55,893 bases of DNA from Trichococcus collinsii (GTDB lineage: Bacteria > Bacillota > Bacilli > Lactobacillales > Aerococcaceae): assembly GCF_900107505.1 (NCBI RefSeq), contig NZ_FNQH01000011.1, positions 1-55,893 on the forward strand. The letters are read 5' to 3'. Positions within the stretch are counted from its first letter, which is position 1; every line of letters begins with the position of its first letter. The translations under genes were made by a program, and so were the position numbers. Positions 7,318 to 15,092 of this stretch are shown piece after piece. The notes below the pieces were generated by a model. That model did no database searches and was not told the origin of the DNA. It worked only from the letters and a program-made list of their open reading frames with translations.

Positions 7318-8169
7318 ATGGAAAAGAAATCCGAACAGGCTAAGGTGAGGAAACCGGAACTGGTTTTCTATGCGGATTCGATATTGTTGGAAGGGCCGCA
7401 CTGGGATGCGGAGAACAGCTTGCTTTATTGCGTTTCAATCGAAAACAACATGATCTACGCCATCGACCCGGAAACAGGTGAGGTGCAGACCTACTTGACC
7501 GATGGGCCGGTCGGTTGCGCAGTGCTCGATCAGGAGGGGATGATTCTGGAAGCTGAGAGGAGCGGTATTTTCCGGATTGATCCTCGGACGAAGGAGAAGC
7601 AACTGGTGGCCGAGGCTCACAACGACGAACGGATGCGTTACAACGACGGGAAATTGGATCCGAAAGGCCGCTTGCTTGTCGGGACGATGGGTTATGAGGG
7701 CACCTATGAAGGGGAAGCCGCTTTGTATGCCATCGAAAAGGACGGAACGGGCCGCAAGGTTTTGGATGGCCTCACGTTGGCCAACGGGATGGGATGGTCA
7801 CCGGATGGAAAGACGCTCTATTTCATCGACACGCCGACCAAAAAAGTGGGCAGCTATGCTTATGACACAAAAACGGGTGAAGCGAATTTCGAGAAATATG
7901 TGGTCGAGATCACCGACGGCAGCAATCCGGATGGCATGTGCGTGGACCTGGAAGGCATGATCTGGGTGGCGCAATACGGCGGTGGAAAAGTCTGCAGATG
8001 GGATCCGGAGACCGGCAAAAAGCTTGAGAAAATCCGGATTCCGGTGAAGAATGTGACGTCCTGTTGTCTGGGCGGCAAGAATCTGGAGTATCTCTACATC
8101 ACGACTGCGAAAGACGGCGAGACGGAAGAGGAACTGGCGGGTGGCTTGTTCCGCGTCAAGCTGAGTTAG
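7318..8169 (+). CDS. SMP-30/gluconolactonase-like family protein
   Basis: A 283-residue beta-propeller hydrolase of the SMP-30/gluconolactonase/LRE family, whose members open sugar lactones using one divalent metal. Family landmarks are LLEGPHWDAENSLLYCVSI (metal-binding Glu of EGP), RYNDGKLDPKGRLLVGTM (RxNDGxxDxxGR), LANGMGWSPDGKTLYFIDT (NG.awSpD...y..DT) and DGSNPDGMCVDLEGMIWVAQ (PDG...D.eG..W.A). All expected metal ligands (Glu, Asn, Asp) are in place. No signal peptide is seen, so the protein is cytoplasmic. The ATG at 7318 lies a normal distance after GAGGGGG; ATG 7312 is an alternative. It could supply sugar acids to the nearby uronate genes, but it has its own vegetative promoter and terminator, so a link is only a guess. 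Confidence 0.85.
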   Translation: MEKKSEQAKVRKPELVFYADSILLEGPHWDAENSLLYCVSIENNMIYAIDPETGEVQTYLTDGPVGCAVLDQEGMILEAERSGIFRIDPRTKEKQLVAEAHNDERMRYNDGKLDPKGRLLVGTMGYEGTYEGEAALYAIEKDGTGRKVLDGLTLANGMGWSPDGKTLYFIDTPTKKVGSYAYDTKTGEANFEKYVVEITDGSNPDGMCVDLEGMIWVAQYGGGKVCRWDPETGKKLEKIRIPVKNVTSCCLGGKNLEYLYITTAKDGETEEELAGGLFRVKLS

Positions 8170-8207
8170 AGTGGCTTTCCACAAAAAAATAATGGATTTA
8201 ATCTAGA

Positions 8208-8240
8208 AAAGGTACCTGTTGTTTAGGTATCTTTTTTTTA
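8208..8240 (+). terminator. Terminator after the SMP-30-like gene
   Basis: AGGTACCT-GTTGTT-TAGGTATCT followed by a T-run. Confidence 0.8.
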
Positions 8241-8305
8241 GGCTAAAAATCATTATCCAACATAATTCTCTGGTAAAAGTTAATTCTTAATCTTAGACAC
8301 TTTGT

Positions 8306-8323
8306 TGGCATAAATTTTGCTAG
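8306..8323 (+). promoter_or_regulatory. Sigma-54 promoter of manA
   Basis: TTGGCATAAATTTTGCTA has the invariant GG and GC doublets exactly ten bases apart. It lies 163 bp before the manA start, leaving a leader of about 150 bases. It is one of seven such sites in the window. Confidence 0.85.
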
Positions 8324-8485
8324 TATTTCCGTGTCTAATAAGTTGTCAAATCAACTGATTAAAGACAATTTGAGTCCATCGCTGAAGTGTTTACAATGGA
8401 TGGTTCAATAAAGGTTTTGAGAAGATGTAAGTTGATTTTTGTGTACTTTGATTTATGAAATTGTTGTGAAAAGGAGAATAGAATT

Positions 8486-9442
8486 ATGACAGAAGCTTTA
8501 TTTTTGAAACCCGTCTTTCAAGAAAAAATATGGGGAGGCAATAAATTACACACTGTTTTTGGGTTTGATTTGCCTAGTGACAGAATCGGTGAAAATTGGG
8601 TAATTTCTGCTCATCCACACGGTGCGAGCACTATTGAAAACGGTAAATTTAAAGGGGAAAGATTAGATGATCTCTGGAAAAATCACCCAGAGTTGTTTGG
8701 GAGCAACTGTGAGTCCGTTTTCCCCTTGTTGACAAAAATTTTGGATGCAAAAGACGATCTGTCCATACAAGTCCATCCTAACGATGCTTACGCCAAGGAA
8801 CACGAAGGTGAATTGGGCAAGACTGAATGTTGGTATATTATTGATGCGGAAATAGGTGCGGAAATTATATACAATCATTATGCACGGACTAAGCAAGAAT
8901 TAATGGAAATGATCCGAACAGATAACTGGTCTGAATTGTTACGGAGAGTGCCTGTTAAAAAGGGGGACTTCTTTTATGTTCCTAGTGGCACTATACATGC
9001 AATAGGAAAAGGGACGCTGGTTTTGGAAACCCAACAAAGTTCTGACACGACCTACCGCGTTTATGATTATGACCGTACTGATGGCAATGGCAGGAAGAGA
9101 CAGCTGCATAAAAAACAGTCCGTAGATGTGACCACAGTACCCGGATTAACCCCCAAATTAGAAATCAAAACAGACAATTATGGGGATTCAAGCATTGTGA
9201 CGTATCTCAGTAATCGATTTTTTAATGTATACGAATGGAATATCAAAGGTGCTTTGAAGATGGTGAAAAAAGATGCTCCGTTCGTTTTGGTTACTGTAGT
9301 AGAGGGAAGCGGTGAACTTGTGATTGAAGAGACAGTGTATCCATTGCAAATGGGGACAAGTTGCATTCTTCCTGTAGGGATTGAGGATTGGCTCGTAAAG
9401 GGGAATCTAAAAATCATCGCATCTGAGCCCGGATACCATTGA
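8486..9442 (+). CDS. manA: Mannose-6-phosphate isomerase, class I
   Basis: A 318-residue zinc enzyme that interconverts mannose-6-phosphate and fructose-6-phosphate, linking mannose to glycolysis. Zinc ligands and active-site landmarks are visible: SIQVHPNDAYAKEHE with the downstream GKTECWYII, and VPSGTIHAIGKGTLVLETQQ, followed by TYRVYDYDR. The length matches the short Gram-positive form. The start has a good AAAAGGAG site. The unusual point is its control: a sigma-54 promoter lies upstream and no vegetative promoter is obvious, which ties manA to the same regulon as the PTS and uronate genes 8-18 kb away. That implies that the substrate of this regulon yields mannose-6-phosphate. A hairpin terminator follows. 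Confidence 0.93.
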   Translation: MTEALFLKPVFQEKIWGGNKLHTVFGFDLPSDRIGENWVISAHPHGASTIENGKFKGERLDDLWKNHPELFGSNCESVFPLLTKILDAKDDLSIQVHPNDAYAKEHEGELGKTECWYIIDAEIGAEIIYNHYARTKQELMEMIRTDNWSELLRRVPVKKGDFFYVPSGTIHAIGKGTLVLETQQSSDTTYRVYDYDRTDGNGRKRQLHKKQSVDVTTVPGLTPKLEIKTDNYGDSSIVTYLSNRFFNVYEWNIKGALKMVKKDAPFVLVTVVEGSGELVIEETVYPLQMGTSCILPVGIEDWLVKGNLKIIASEPGYH

Positions 9443-9552
9443 CAATCGTTAAGATATTTACGGGGGATTCAATCGCTCTAAAAATGCACGTAATTTCCTG
9501 GAAAGGATGTAATTTGGATTGATTACTTGATGAAAAATTTCTAAGCTAAAGA

Positions 9553-9582
9553 AGTGTCCGAAATAAATTGGGCACTTTTTAT
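9553..9582 (+). terminator. Terminator after manA
   Basis: AGTGTCC...GGGCACTTTTT hairpin with a T-run. Repeat copy B begins directly after it. Confidence 0.7.
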
Positions 9583-9585
9583 TTT

Positions 9586-9755
9586 GATTGTGTCGGCTGT
9601 CGTTAACGCAGGATACTAACTCAAACTATTGAGGCCTGAGTCTGATATGCTGTCCGCGGCGCATTCAATCCAACCAACTTGCAAAACAAAAAAAAAAATA
9701 ACTCCATAGAATGTCGAATGAATCGCTTCATATCGGCATTTTTGTGAGGTGTTGA
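9586..9755. repeat. BOX-like modular repeat, copy B (short form)
   Basis: It starts GATTGTGTCGGCTGTCGTTA like the first unit of copy A and continues directly into the same tail (ending ...CAACTTGCAAAAC, then ATAACTCCATAGAATGTC and the ATGAATCGCTTCATATC hairpin). The middle 52-bp units of copy A are absent. So the two copies share both ends and differ in unit number. Confidence 0.65.
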
Positions 9756-9963
9756 ATCGTTGGTTAGTGATTGCGGTTTACAGGCAATCATACTTTAACA
9801 GCAATCTACAATATTTTTTCGTAGATTCCAAAAAACAAAAACTAAAAGAATGAACATAAGATTCAGAGATATCATTGTATCTTATTTTCTTTTCGACGGA
9901 ATAATGGCACAATAATTGCTCAAAAGAATAGTGGGATGAGTGAATGGAGCTTTTAACGTTAGA

Positions 9964-10083
9964 ATGACTATTGCTGTTGCTGTGTTGGAGTTCCAACGTG
10001 AAATAGCAATGGACAATACACAGGGAATTCGTCGAGCAGCTGAATCAGGGAGGGAACATTACAAGAATAAACGGCCGGTTTAA
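9964..10083 (+). pseudogene. Remnant of a serine recombinase (resolvase family)
   Basis: Thirty-nine codons read VAVLEFQREIAMDNTQGIRRAAESGR and end KNKRPV. This matches the region where resolvase/invertase catalytic domains end (AEFERE..RERT..G...A...G) and just precedes the missing helix-turn-helix. No catalytic Ser domain is present, so it is a fragment left by a lost mobile element, 0.5 kb upstream of the polysaccharide lyase gene. Confidence 0.55.
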
Positions 10084-10464
10084 TCTCCAGCCGGTAGGAG
10101 TAATGAGGTAATTGGCGACTAATAACTATCTGATCGCCTTTAATGGAACTAATTTGACTGAGAAGAAAGGGGATGAGAGAACTTTTCAAAATAATAACGA
10201 TGAAAATTCTGAAAATCTCACAAATGTTTGGACTAGCTCTTGAAGAAAATGTTCCAATCGTTTCTGAAGGTTCAACTGACATGAAGGTAGTCATTTTAAG
10301 TGACGATCATTGTGGATTTTCATTCGTGCTGATTCTCTACTTTGCTCATTGCCTCTTTCAAATCCACTAAACTCATTTTTTTGAGAGAGCCTTAACGAAA
10401 TAAGGAAAAAGAAATCCTTGTATAAATATTCTATAGAATCCGTAAAGACTAGCCAACTCGAAAT
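10084..10464. other. Region without a supportable gene
   Basis: The sequence upstream of the lyase gene holds only short unconvincing frames (the longest plus-strand one is 65 residues at 10173-10370, with no known motif). The flanking recombinase fragment suggests decayed mobile DNA. I see no RNA gene here. Confidence 0.5.
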
Positions 10465-10465
10465 T

Positions 10466-10479
10466 TGATAGCGGTTACA
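10466..10479 (+). promoter_or_regulatory. Catabolite-response element (cre) before the lyase gene
   Basis: TGATAGCGGTTACA fits the consensus TGWNANCGNTNWCA at every position. It overlaps the candidate -35 box, so CcpA binding there would repress the secreted enzyme when preferred sugars are present. Confidence 0.7.
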
Positions 10480-10503
10480 AATTTTATTGGCCTATTTTAA
10501 AAT
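10475..10503 (+). promoter_or_regulatory. Candidate vegetative promoter of the lyase gene
   Basis: TTACAA (10475-10480), 17 bp, TAAAAT (10498-10503). Both boxes are imperfect. No sigma-54 site is found here, unlike at the uptake and catabolic genes. Confidence 0.45.
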
Positions 10504-10545
10504 GAATAAAAGAAAATCATCCAGTTATTGAAAAGGAGTACAACA

Positions 10546-13500
10546 ATGAAAAAATATTCAAAACATCTCTTATCATTAGCATTCTGTACATTAATGCTTT
10601 TAACGCAATTCTATACCTTAGGAGGAGAAATGGTGAAGGTTGCTGCGGCGACAGAACCGATAGTGTTTCCTACTACTCAGGATGCATTTGTTTCTAATTT
10701 TGGATCACAAGCAGAAAGTGTTGGCATAAATTTGAACTCGAATAAATTAATATATGGGAAAAATAGACATACTTATCTTAAGTTTGATTTAACATCAATT
10801 GATACGCAGTATTATGACATCAATCAGATAAAAGTGGAGCTAACCTTCAGAAAATCGCATGCACCTAATGATTTAATTTTCACTGAAAGTGATTCAACTC
10901 TTATGAATTCAGTGGAAGAGTGGACAGCTTCAAATCTAACCTATAATAACCGTCCTAATGATGTGGCTGAATCACCGCTTGTAACTCAGAATGTTACTTC
11001 TAATGGTGAAGAAACCATTACTGTAGATTTGTCTCCCGTTTTTCAATTTGCATTTCGAAATGATAGAAAAGTAGTCACTATACATATTTCAACGGATAAG
11101 GTGAATGATGGAACTGTAGCAGCAAGTGAAATGTATTCATCACGTAACGACCTAGGTCAAGCAGTTCCCACTTTATCCATAACTTTAGGGAATCCAATCA
11201 TAAATGATAATGTGGATAAGACCGCTCTGGATACTTTGATTATTGAAGCGGATAAGTTGTTACAAGCCGACTACACACCTGAAAGTTGGAATAACTTCAT
11301 ATTCACATTGAATCAGTCTAAAGTTGTTAACATGACGAACACATCAGCAGAGTCTGTTAATAAAGCTCTTTTAGCGTTACAAACGGCAATGAATAATCTT
11401 GTGAAAATACAAAAGCCATCTCAACTTGCTGGCCCCGATATGGGAGATTACTTTACGAACAGTGCGAATGCAGCGAAGATTTTCAAAATGAAGAATGTGG
11501 ATGACCAATACATTAAGGTTGATCCGGTTACGGAAAAATTATCTCTGACATCAAATTCTGGCGAGGCTTCTACATTTGCCCTTTATGTCTTAGATTATTT
11601 TAAAAACGTAGAAAAAGAGGAACCAGAAGCCGGAGCAACGCGGACGGCATATTCTATTAAATCTTTGGATACCGGTAAATACCTTAGCATCCAAAATTAT
11701 TTTACTGCTGAAGAATTTTTGAGCGATACGCATCAGTATTTTAATATTATTAGCGGAGATGCAGATGGTTTCAGCACCGATAGGATTTTCGAAATTAAAG
11801 CATCCGCAAGTATGGCAGGCTGGAATGAGCGTTTTTATGTAGACCAGTACGGGGATGCTGATTATTATCGGATTTGGTCTCATTTATCGAGGATGAGAGA
11901 CAGTGCTGACTTTGACCGTTTTAATGTAAAAATGACAGCGGATTCGATGCAAAGCAGCGGTATCGAGCAAGAGAATACTGAATATCGCTTTGTTTTCGAA
12001 GAAGCAACTAAACAAAATTTACTGGAAATCAATCAAAAAGTATCAGGATATGATGCGGAATTGTCTTGGTTTCCTATAAACGGTGACACAAATCCAGATA
12101 ATTACAAACTCGATGGAGAAGAGGCTAATGTAAGATATACAGAAGGCATGATGCGGGCGGAGCTTGTTGACTTGAGTGTTGGAGTTCATAAATATAACGT
12201 AGAACATAATGAAGGGGAGTATCAAACAAGTACAGCTGTGGATGTTCGAATCTTTGACCATCCGGGTATCTTGCTGACAATGGGAGATCTGGATAGGATG
12301 AAAGCACATGTGGAAGCGAAGGAAGAGCCTTGGTATTCGGATTACCAGAGGTTGGTGAACAGTGTTCCGTATAATTTATCTAGTCCAAGTTATGTGACTA
12401 CCGTTTTTTCTAACGTGGGTAGAGGGGGTGCTCCCTCAGATTCTGGCAATATTGGATACTTTGAAAAAGGGGGACTAGCCGCATATTTTAACGCTCTTCA
12501 GTGGGTAATTACAGGAGAGGATCAATACGCTGAGAAGACAGTTGAAATACTGAATAAATGGGCGGATGGCTTAAAAGTACTTGATGGTAGGGACAGAATA
12601 TTGGGTGCCGGTATTAATGCTTATAAATATGCAAGTGCAGCAGAGATTGTCCGGTATTATAATGGGGGATACAGCCAATACAGCGATGAAGATTTCAACA
12701 ACTTAAAAGGAATGATGATCAATGTGATATATCCGGTCATCCAGGATGCAGCAGTTCCGATGTACGCTAATGGAAACTGGGATGCTGCTGCTATGGTCAG
12801 CTTAATGGCCATTGGAGTGCTTTGTGAAAATACCGAAATATTTAATCGTGGAATGACATTTTATCAAGACATTCATACGAACGGGTCTATTTTTGCTTAT
12901 GTAAATGAATCAGGGCAGACGATGGAAACTGGACGCGATCAGGGTCACGCTATGTTGGGATTAGGATATATGGCTGAAATTAGCATGATTGCTAAAAATC
13001 AGAATGAGGATTTATATTCTTTATACGATAACAGACTGGCCAAAGCTTTCGAATATACTGCAAAGTACAACCTCTATTCGAAAGAACTATATGGGGAGGA
13101 TAGTCCATTTGTTGCGATGCCTAATGTTTTTGGTGATACTGCTAGGGGTTATTACGGAGCGGGATTTGACAATGACAAGAATGGGCTCAACAGGGGGGAG
13201 CTACGGCCAGTGTTCGAACAAGCTTTAGCACTGTACAATCAAGTAGAGAATTTAGATTTGACTTGGACAAAAAGAGCAGCTGACGCATCGCGGCCACAAG
13301 CCCTGGTGCATATTGATAACATGAACTTTGGAACTCTTACGTATTATAAAGGTGAAGCGCTCGGTGTGAGCAGTCCCTATTTCCAAATGAGGACGCGCTG
13401 GGAACCTTTATATCAAAGAAACTGGAGTACGGTAGACGGTGAGAAAGTTGCTGAAACTTTGAATTCCTATTACGATGTTGATGATAATGGTGAACTTGTC

Positions 13501-14616
13501 ACTAGTGTGATGAAGAAAGATGCTCCTTTCTATCAATTGGTCCCTAATGAAGACGGCACATATTCAATAAGATTCATAAATACGAATACGTATTTATCTG
13601 TCAAGGATGAGTTGGTGGGGGGAAATAATATAATAAAAGCAGATGCCACCGCGATAGGTGACAGTGAAAAGTTCACCTTCCGTTCAACCGGAGTGGGTCC
13701 TTATTTCTTAGCATCACCTAAGTATGATAATCGGATCGTTTACCAGGAAGCTGAGGGTTCGGGTAACAACGCCACTCTGAAGCTTATGCTGGGCAGTAAA
13801 CAACTTTCACAAATCAAAGATATCCCGGATGTGACGACGAACGAAAGGCTTATCTTTATGTTCAACAACATTGAGGAGTATACAAATGATGTTACCCCGC
13901 CAGCTACCACGGATAATGTTTCGGCCGGCTGGATCAACCAAGATGTAGTAGTAAGTTTAAATACCACTGATGAAAGTTCTGGGGTTGCTACAACCTACTA
14001 TATAGTGAATGATGGACCAGAAAAAACAGGAACTGAGGTTAAACTTACTGAAGAAGGAACAAATAAGTTAGTTTACTGGAGTGTGGATAAGGCAGGCAAT
14101 GTAGAGGGTCAAAAAACTGCTACTGTAAAAATAGATAAAACAGCTCCAGAAATTGCTATACCAGGATTTGAGAATGAAAATCTCAGTTATGCTATAGATA
14201 CCGTACTTGATGTAACTTTTAAGGATATTTTATCAGGAGTAAATGACAGTGAAACACATTTATACATAGATGGGGAAACGTATATCAATGGGGATATCCT
14301 TCAACTTTATGCTCTTCCACTTGGAGTACATACTTTGAATGTTGAAGTGAGCGATTTGGCAGGTAATTTTACCAACGATACAGTAACTTTCAGTACTCTT
14401 GCAAGTACAGAAAGATTAAAACAAATGGTTACATCTTTTGAAAAAAGAAATTTGATTGATAATCAGGGAGTAGCTAATAGCTTACGACAGAAGTTGTCAT
14501 CAAACAATCTGCAATCCTTTATAAATGAGGTGCAGGCACAGGGTGAAAAACATATTGGCAACGATGCAGCAGAATACATGTTGCGTGATGCAAACGCATT
14601 GATTGGAAATAATTGA
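10546..14616 (+). CDS. Large secreted polysaccharide lyase-like protein (alginate-lyase superfamily, multidomain)
   Basis: A 1356-residue exported protein. A signal peptide covers about residues 1-35 (KK start, hydrophobic core, then KVAAATEP). A DNRLRE/CBM96-like carbohydrate-binding domain follows (about 38-215; TQDAFVSNFGS...HTYLKFDL...VEEWTASNLTYNNRP). Next are a FIVAR-type helical segment (about 220-295), a beta-rich fascin/ricin-like segment (about 300-490), and an alpha/alpha-barrel domain of the alginate-lyase superfamily (about 580-910) with NGNWDAAAMVSLMAIGVLCEN and GQTMETGRDQGHAMLGLGYMAE. A second beta segment, an Ig-like repeat of the OmpL47 type (TPPATTDN..GWINQDVVVSLNTTDESSGVATTYY) and a C-terminal helical FIVAR-like tail complete it. 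No LPXTG anchor is seen, so it is probably released or held by its binding modules. The exact substrate is unknown; nearby genes point to an uronic-acid polymer. ATG 10546 is chosen by AAAAGGAG and the signal peptide. Confidence 0.8.
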   Translation: MKKYSKHLLSLAFCTLMLLTQFYTLGGEMVKVAAATEPIVFPTTQDAFVSNFGSQAESVGINLNSNKLIYGKNRHTYLKFDLTSIDTQYYDINQIKVELTFRKSHAPNDLIFTESDSTLMNSVEEWTASNLTYNNRPNDVAESPLVTQNVTSNGEETITVDLSPVFQFAFRNDRKVVTIHISTDKVNDGTVAASEMYSSRNDLGQAVPTLSITLGNPIINDNVDKTALDTLIIEADKLLQADYTPESWNNFIFTLNQSKVVNMTNTSAESVNKALLALQTAMNNLVKIQKPSQLAGPDMGDYFTNSANAAKIFKMKNVDDQYIKVDPVTEKLSLTSNSGEASTFALYVLDYFKNVEKEEPEAGATRTAYSIKSLDTGKYLSIQNYFTAEEFLSDTHQYFNIISGDADGFSTDRIFEIKASASMAGWNERFYVDQYGDADYYRIWSHLSRMRDSADFDRFNVKMTADSMQSSGIEQENTEYRFVFEEATKQNLLEINQKVSGYDAELSWFPINGDTNPDNYKLDGEEANVRYTEGMMRAELVDLSVGVHKYNVEHNEGEYQTSTAVDVRIFDHPGILLTMGDLDRMKAHVEAKEEPWYSDYQRLVNSVPYNLSSPSYVTTVFSNVGRGGAPSDSGNIGYFEKGGLAAYFNALQWVITGEDQYAEKTVEILNKWADGLKVLDGRDRILGAGINAYKYASAAEIVRYYNGGYSQYSDEDFNNLKGMMINVIYPVIQDAAVPMYANGNWDAAAMVSLMAIGVLCENTEIFNRGMTFYQDIHTNGSIFAYVNESGQTMETGRDQGHAMLGLGYMAEISMIAKNQNEDLYSLYDNRLAKAFEYTAKYNLYSKELYGEDSPFVAMPNVFGDTARGYYGAGFDNDKNGLNRGELRPVFEQALALYNQVENLDLTWTKRAADASRPQALVHIDNMNFGTLTYYKGEALGVSSPYFQMRTRWEPLYQRNWSTVDGEKVAETLNSYYDVDDNGELVTSVMKKDAPFYQLVPNEDGTYSIRFINTNTYLSVKDELVGGNNIIKADATAIGDSEKFTFRSTGVGPYFLASPKYDNRIVYQEAEGSGNNATLKLMLGSKQLSQIKDIPDVTTNERLIFMFNNIEEYTNDVTPPATTDNVSAGWINQDVVVSLNTTDESSGVATTYYIVNDGPEKTGTEVKLTEEGTNKLVYWSVDKAGNVEGQKTATVKIDKTAPEIAIPGFENENLSYAIDTVLDVTFKDILSGVNDSETHLYIDGETYINGDILQLYALPLGVHTLNVEVSDLAGNFTNDTVTFSTLASTERLKQMVTSFEKRNLIDNQGVANSLRQKLSSNNLQSFINEVQAQGEKHIGNDAAEYMLRDANALIGNN

Positions 14617-14644
14617 GCAGTGTGATTATTGGTAGAAGTAGGAA

Positions 14645-14668
14645 GCAATTGCTCCTACTTTTTTTTAT
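14645..14668 (+). terminator. Terminator after the lyase gene
   Basis: GTAGGAAGCAATTGCTCCTAC followed by TTTTTTTT. Confidence 0.8.
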
Positions 14669-14688
14669 TTGAGAACGCTCCCCAGAAG

Positions 14689-14706
14689 TTGGCATAGTTT
14701 TTGCTT
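14689..14706 (+). promoter_or_regulatory. Orphan sigma-54 promoter upstream of rpoN
   Basis: TTGGCATAGTTTTTGCTT has GG-N10-GC spacing. It is followed not by an intact gene but by a broken frame (about 14718-14818, reading LVLAGITEKDQP...LLKPLNERHH) and then, 387 bp on, by rpoN. It may once have driven a PTS-related gene, or it may now give sigma-54-dependent transcription into rpoN. Confidence 0.75.
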
Positions 14707-15070
14707 AAATAAAATTTGACAGTTTGGTATTGGCAGGAATAACAGAAAAAGACCAGCCGCTTTGTTTTGAACGTGTGGAAGACCTCTTAAAACCCTTAAA
14801 TGAAAGGCATCATAGTTTTTGAAGGGGCAGCGCATATCACTTCCGGTTAAAATGAAAACATTACATTCGTGCCTATTGCCACCATCACTAGCCAGAAATA
14901 CAGCATCTATTTCGAGAAAAAGTAAACGCATCATTCTTTCGTAAGTAGGACCTGATAATATTCCCGATTATATTATAGTGACTAATCCAATGGGAATGTG
15001 AACGATCCCATCTTCTGTTGTAAATGCATAATTAAAATTGTAAAGTAATATAAGGAATCAGCGGATTCAG
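14707..15070. pseudogene. Decayed coding stretch between the sigma-54 site and rpoN
   Basis: On the plus strand a protein-like run of about 33 codons ends at a TGA near 14818, and other short runs follow in shifted frames. No family can be named. The rest of the interval (to the rpoN ribosome site near 15080) shows no gene. Confidence 0.3.
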
Positions 15071-15092
15071 AATTTTAGAAGGAGGTATTGCT

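Noticed and set aside
10173-10370. 65-residue frame upstream of the lyase gene
   Set aside because: It has a weak GAAAGGGG-like site but no recognisable motif and unusual composition; it is likely part of decayed DNA. I left it out as a gene.
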